Assembly (NCBI GenBank): GCA_036435485.1
Contig: CM071597.1
Coordinates: forward strand, 50,141,881-50,205,880
Length of the DNA stretch: 64,000 bases
Direction of reading: 5' to 3'
Source: Saposhnikovia divaricata
Lineage: Eukaryota; Streptophyta; Magnoliopsida; Apiales; Apiaceae
The position numbers and the translations under genes were made by a program. The notes under the pieces were generated by a model, which did no database searches, had not been told where the DNA came from, and was given only the letters and a program-made list of their open reading frames with translations. Positions 62,748-64,000 of the stretch are shown one piece after another. How positions within the stretch are numbered: position 1 is the first letter of the stretch; each line of letters begins with the position of its first letter.

Positions 62748-64000
62748 ATGCCACCCAGAAGAATGAACACTCGAGCTCACCCGATCAGTTCTGAGGGCCA
62801 GGGTAGCCACCATGGGACCGGAGGCCACCAGAACCGTGAAGGGTAGAATGTCAACCTGAGTGAGAGTGAGGGCAACGATCATAACTTGTTTGATGACTCT
62901 GAGTATGAAGAAGAAGAAGCTGGTGATGACACCCGAGAGGCAGAACATCCTAGGGGAGGCCCTATGGAACAGTTCATGGAGTTACTTAGACAGAACTTGG
63001 ACCGTCCCCCAGTTCAGCAACCACCCCAAAATGCTAATGCTAATGCTTTCCGAAACTTCAAATCCCTGAAACCCCCAGACTTTAAAGGAACTGCCGACCC
63101 GGTCGAGGCAAGGGCCTGGCTGAAGGAAATGGAAAAATCTTTTGAGATACTAGGTGTCGCTGAGGAGCAGAAGACTGTTTTCGCCACTTACCTTCTGAAG
63201 GGTGAGGCGAACTATTGGTGGGAAGCTAAGAAGAATTTGGAAGGAAGAGGTGTGGTGACCTGGGAGAGGTTTAACGAGCTGTTCTTGGAGAAGTACTTTC
63301 CTAGATTCATGGAGACACAAATGGAGCTGAAGTTTTTGGAACTGAAGCAAGGTAACATGACGGTGGCCGAGTATGAGGCCAAATTTACTGAGCTGTCGAG
63401 GTTTGTGCCGGAGTATGTGAACTCTGAGGCAAAGAGGGCCCGAAGGTTTCAATTAGGGCTAAAGCAATGGATTCAGAATCGTGTGGCGGTTCTTGAGCTG
63501 ACAGACTATGCCACCCTGGTACAGAAAGCATCAATTGTTGAGGCTGGGAGTGAACAGATGCAGAAAGGGAGGGAAGGAAAGAAGAGGAAGTTTGATAGTC
63601 GAAAGGGAAACTCTGCGGGAGGGAGCTTTCCGAGCAAATTTAAGCGAGGAACGATGTCCCAACCCAGCGGAAACTTTGGAACCAAGAGAGCTGAAAGTTG
63701 GAGTGTGGGCCAGAGCGACCGACCACAGGGATCGTATTACTCTACCCCATCCCGAGCCCAACCCCCAGAATGCAATAAATGTGGAAAGAAACATGCGGGC
63801 GTGTGTAACCTACAGGATGTGAAGTGCTTCAAGTGTGGGCTGACAGGACATTATGCTAACGCCTGTCGAGGAACTAGTAACAACACCAGTGCCGGAGGTA
63901 ATTGTTTCAAGTGTGGGAAACCAGGGCACCGAATGAGGGAATGTATGTCCTCTGGGCCAGCTGCATCGAGGGTGAGTGGAACTGCTTCTAACAAGGCCCC
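62748..64000 (+). pseudogene. Tekay-type gag, partial at window end, one in-frame stop
   Basis: The ATG at 62748 reads MPPRRMNTRAHPISSEGQGS, then TAG at 62844-62846 (codon 33). The same frame stays open to the window end, with an internal ATG at 62964. The gag domain has SLKPPDFKGTADPVEARAWL, KGEANYWWEAKKNLEG, FNELFLEKYFPRFMETQ and LKQGNMTVAEYEAKFTELSR. After it come a Lys/Arg/Ser-rich linker and three Cys/His motifs: CNKCGKKHAGVC, CFKCGLTGHYANAC and CFKCGKPGHRMREC. It encodes the particle and RNA-binding protein; protease and pol should follow outside the window. The early TAG would block translation from the first ATG; the internal ATG would give a shorter gag. Confidence 0.88.

Larger units (their letters stand above)
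57538..64000 (+). mobile_element. Tekay/Del-type chromovirus (Ty3-gypsy), 5' part
   Basis: Long 5' LTR (57538-61038), tRNA-Met-type PBS, an extra ORF (61270-62016), then gag (62748 to the window end). The gag type with three Cys/His motifs and the PBS point to the Tekay/Del lineage. pol and the 3' LTR are beyond the window. The putative left TSD TGACC (57533-57537) cannot be checked. Confidence 0.8.

Overview
This is nuclear DNA of a flowering plant, most likely a eudicot. The signs are GT-AG introns in a plant-type gene, an AT-rich background, and plant-specific transposon lineages (Athila, Tat/Retand, SIRE-type and Tekay/Del-type LTR retrotransposons, a plant L1-type LINE, hAT, CACTA, MULE, Stowaway and Tourist elements, and a Helitron). 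The family is not determined. Host coding sequence is limited to the 3' end of one gene at the left edge (an inter-alpha-trypsin inhibitor heavy chain-like VWA protein, four visible exons, 3-2495 +) and one small possible host reading frame at 8113-8307 (-). Nearly everything else is mobile DNA, much of it nested.

Left part (1-19.7 kb). An hAT-like element sits in an intron of the VWA gene. A minus-strand Ty1-copia element (2851-7906, 5-bp TSD TTAAC) has an internal head-to-head duplication of its gag/protease segment. Next is a ~0.95-kb sequence present as two diverged tandem copies (8594-10190, and 10194-11102 continuing at 17964). Copy A was hit by a Helitron and a Stowaway MITE. Copy B was hit by a MULE-like element (11103-17963), which itself received a full-length LINE (11413-16925, ORF2 intact). 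The two copies act as empty sites for each other and help confirm the insertions. Nested Tourist-like MITEs follow.

Right part (19.7-64 kb), a nest read from outside in. (1) A decayed Tat/Retand-like Ty3-gypsy element (+) starts at 19678. It carries a spliced antisense ORF with its own TATA box, and a CACTA transposon (28659-33660) containing a PP2C gene fragment and a foldback MULE-type MITE. (2) The 3' half of a SIRE-type copia (-) begins at 33762. (3) Inside it lies a young plus-strand copia (38207-57000, TSD ATTAC). (4) Inside that lies an almost intact Athila-lineage gypsy element (40977-52244, -, TSD GCATA, 1259-bp LTRs differing at 7 positions by eye). (5) The SIRE is interrupted again at 57538 by a Tekay/Del-type gypsy (+) with a ~3.5-kb LTR, an extra 248-aa ORF before gag, and a gag open to the window end.

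I see no CRISPR, operon, organelle gene or rRNA/tRNA gene, and no convincing new cellular system. The points most worth following are the antisense spliced ORF of the Retand element, the extra ORF of the Tekay element, the palindromic copia rearrangement, the CACTA gene capture, and the hairpin satellite inside the MULE. All lengths, identities and borders were read by eye; no alignment or database search was run.
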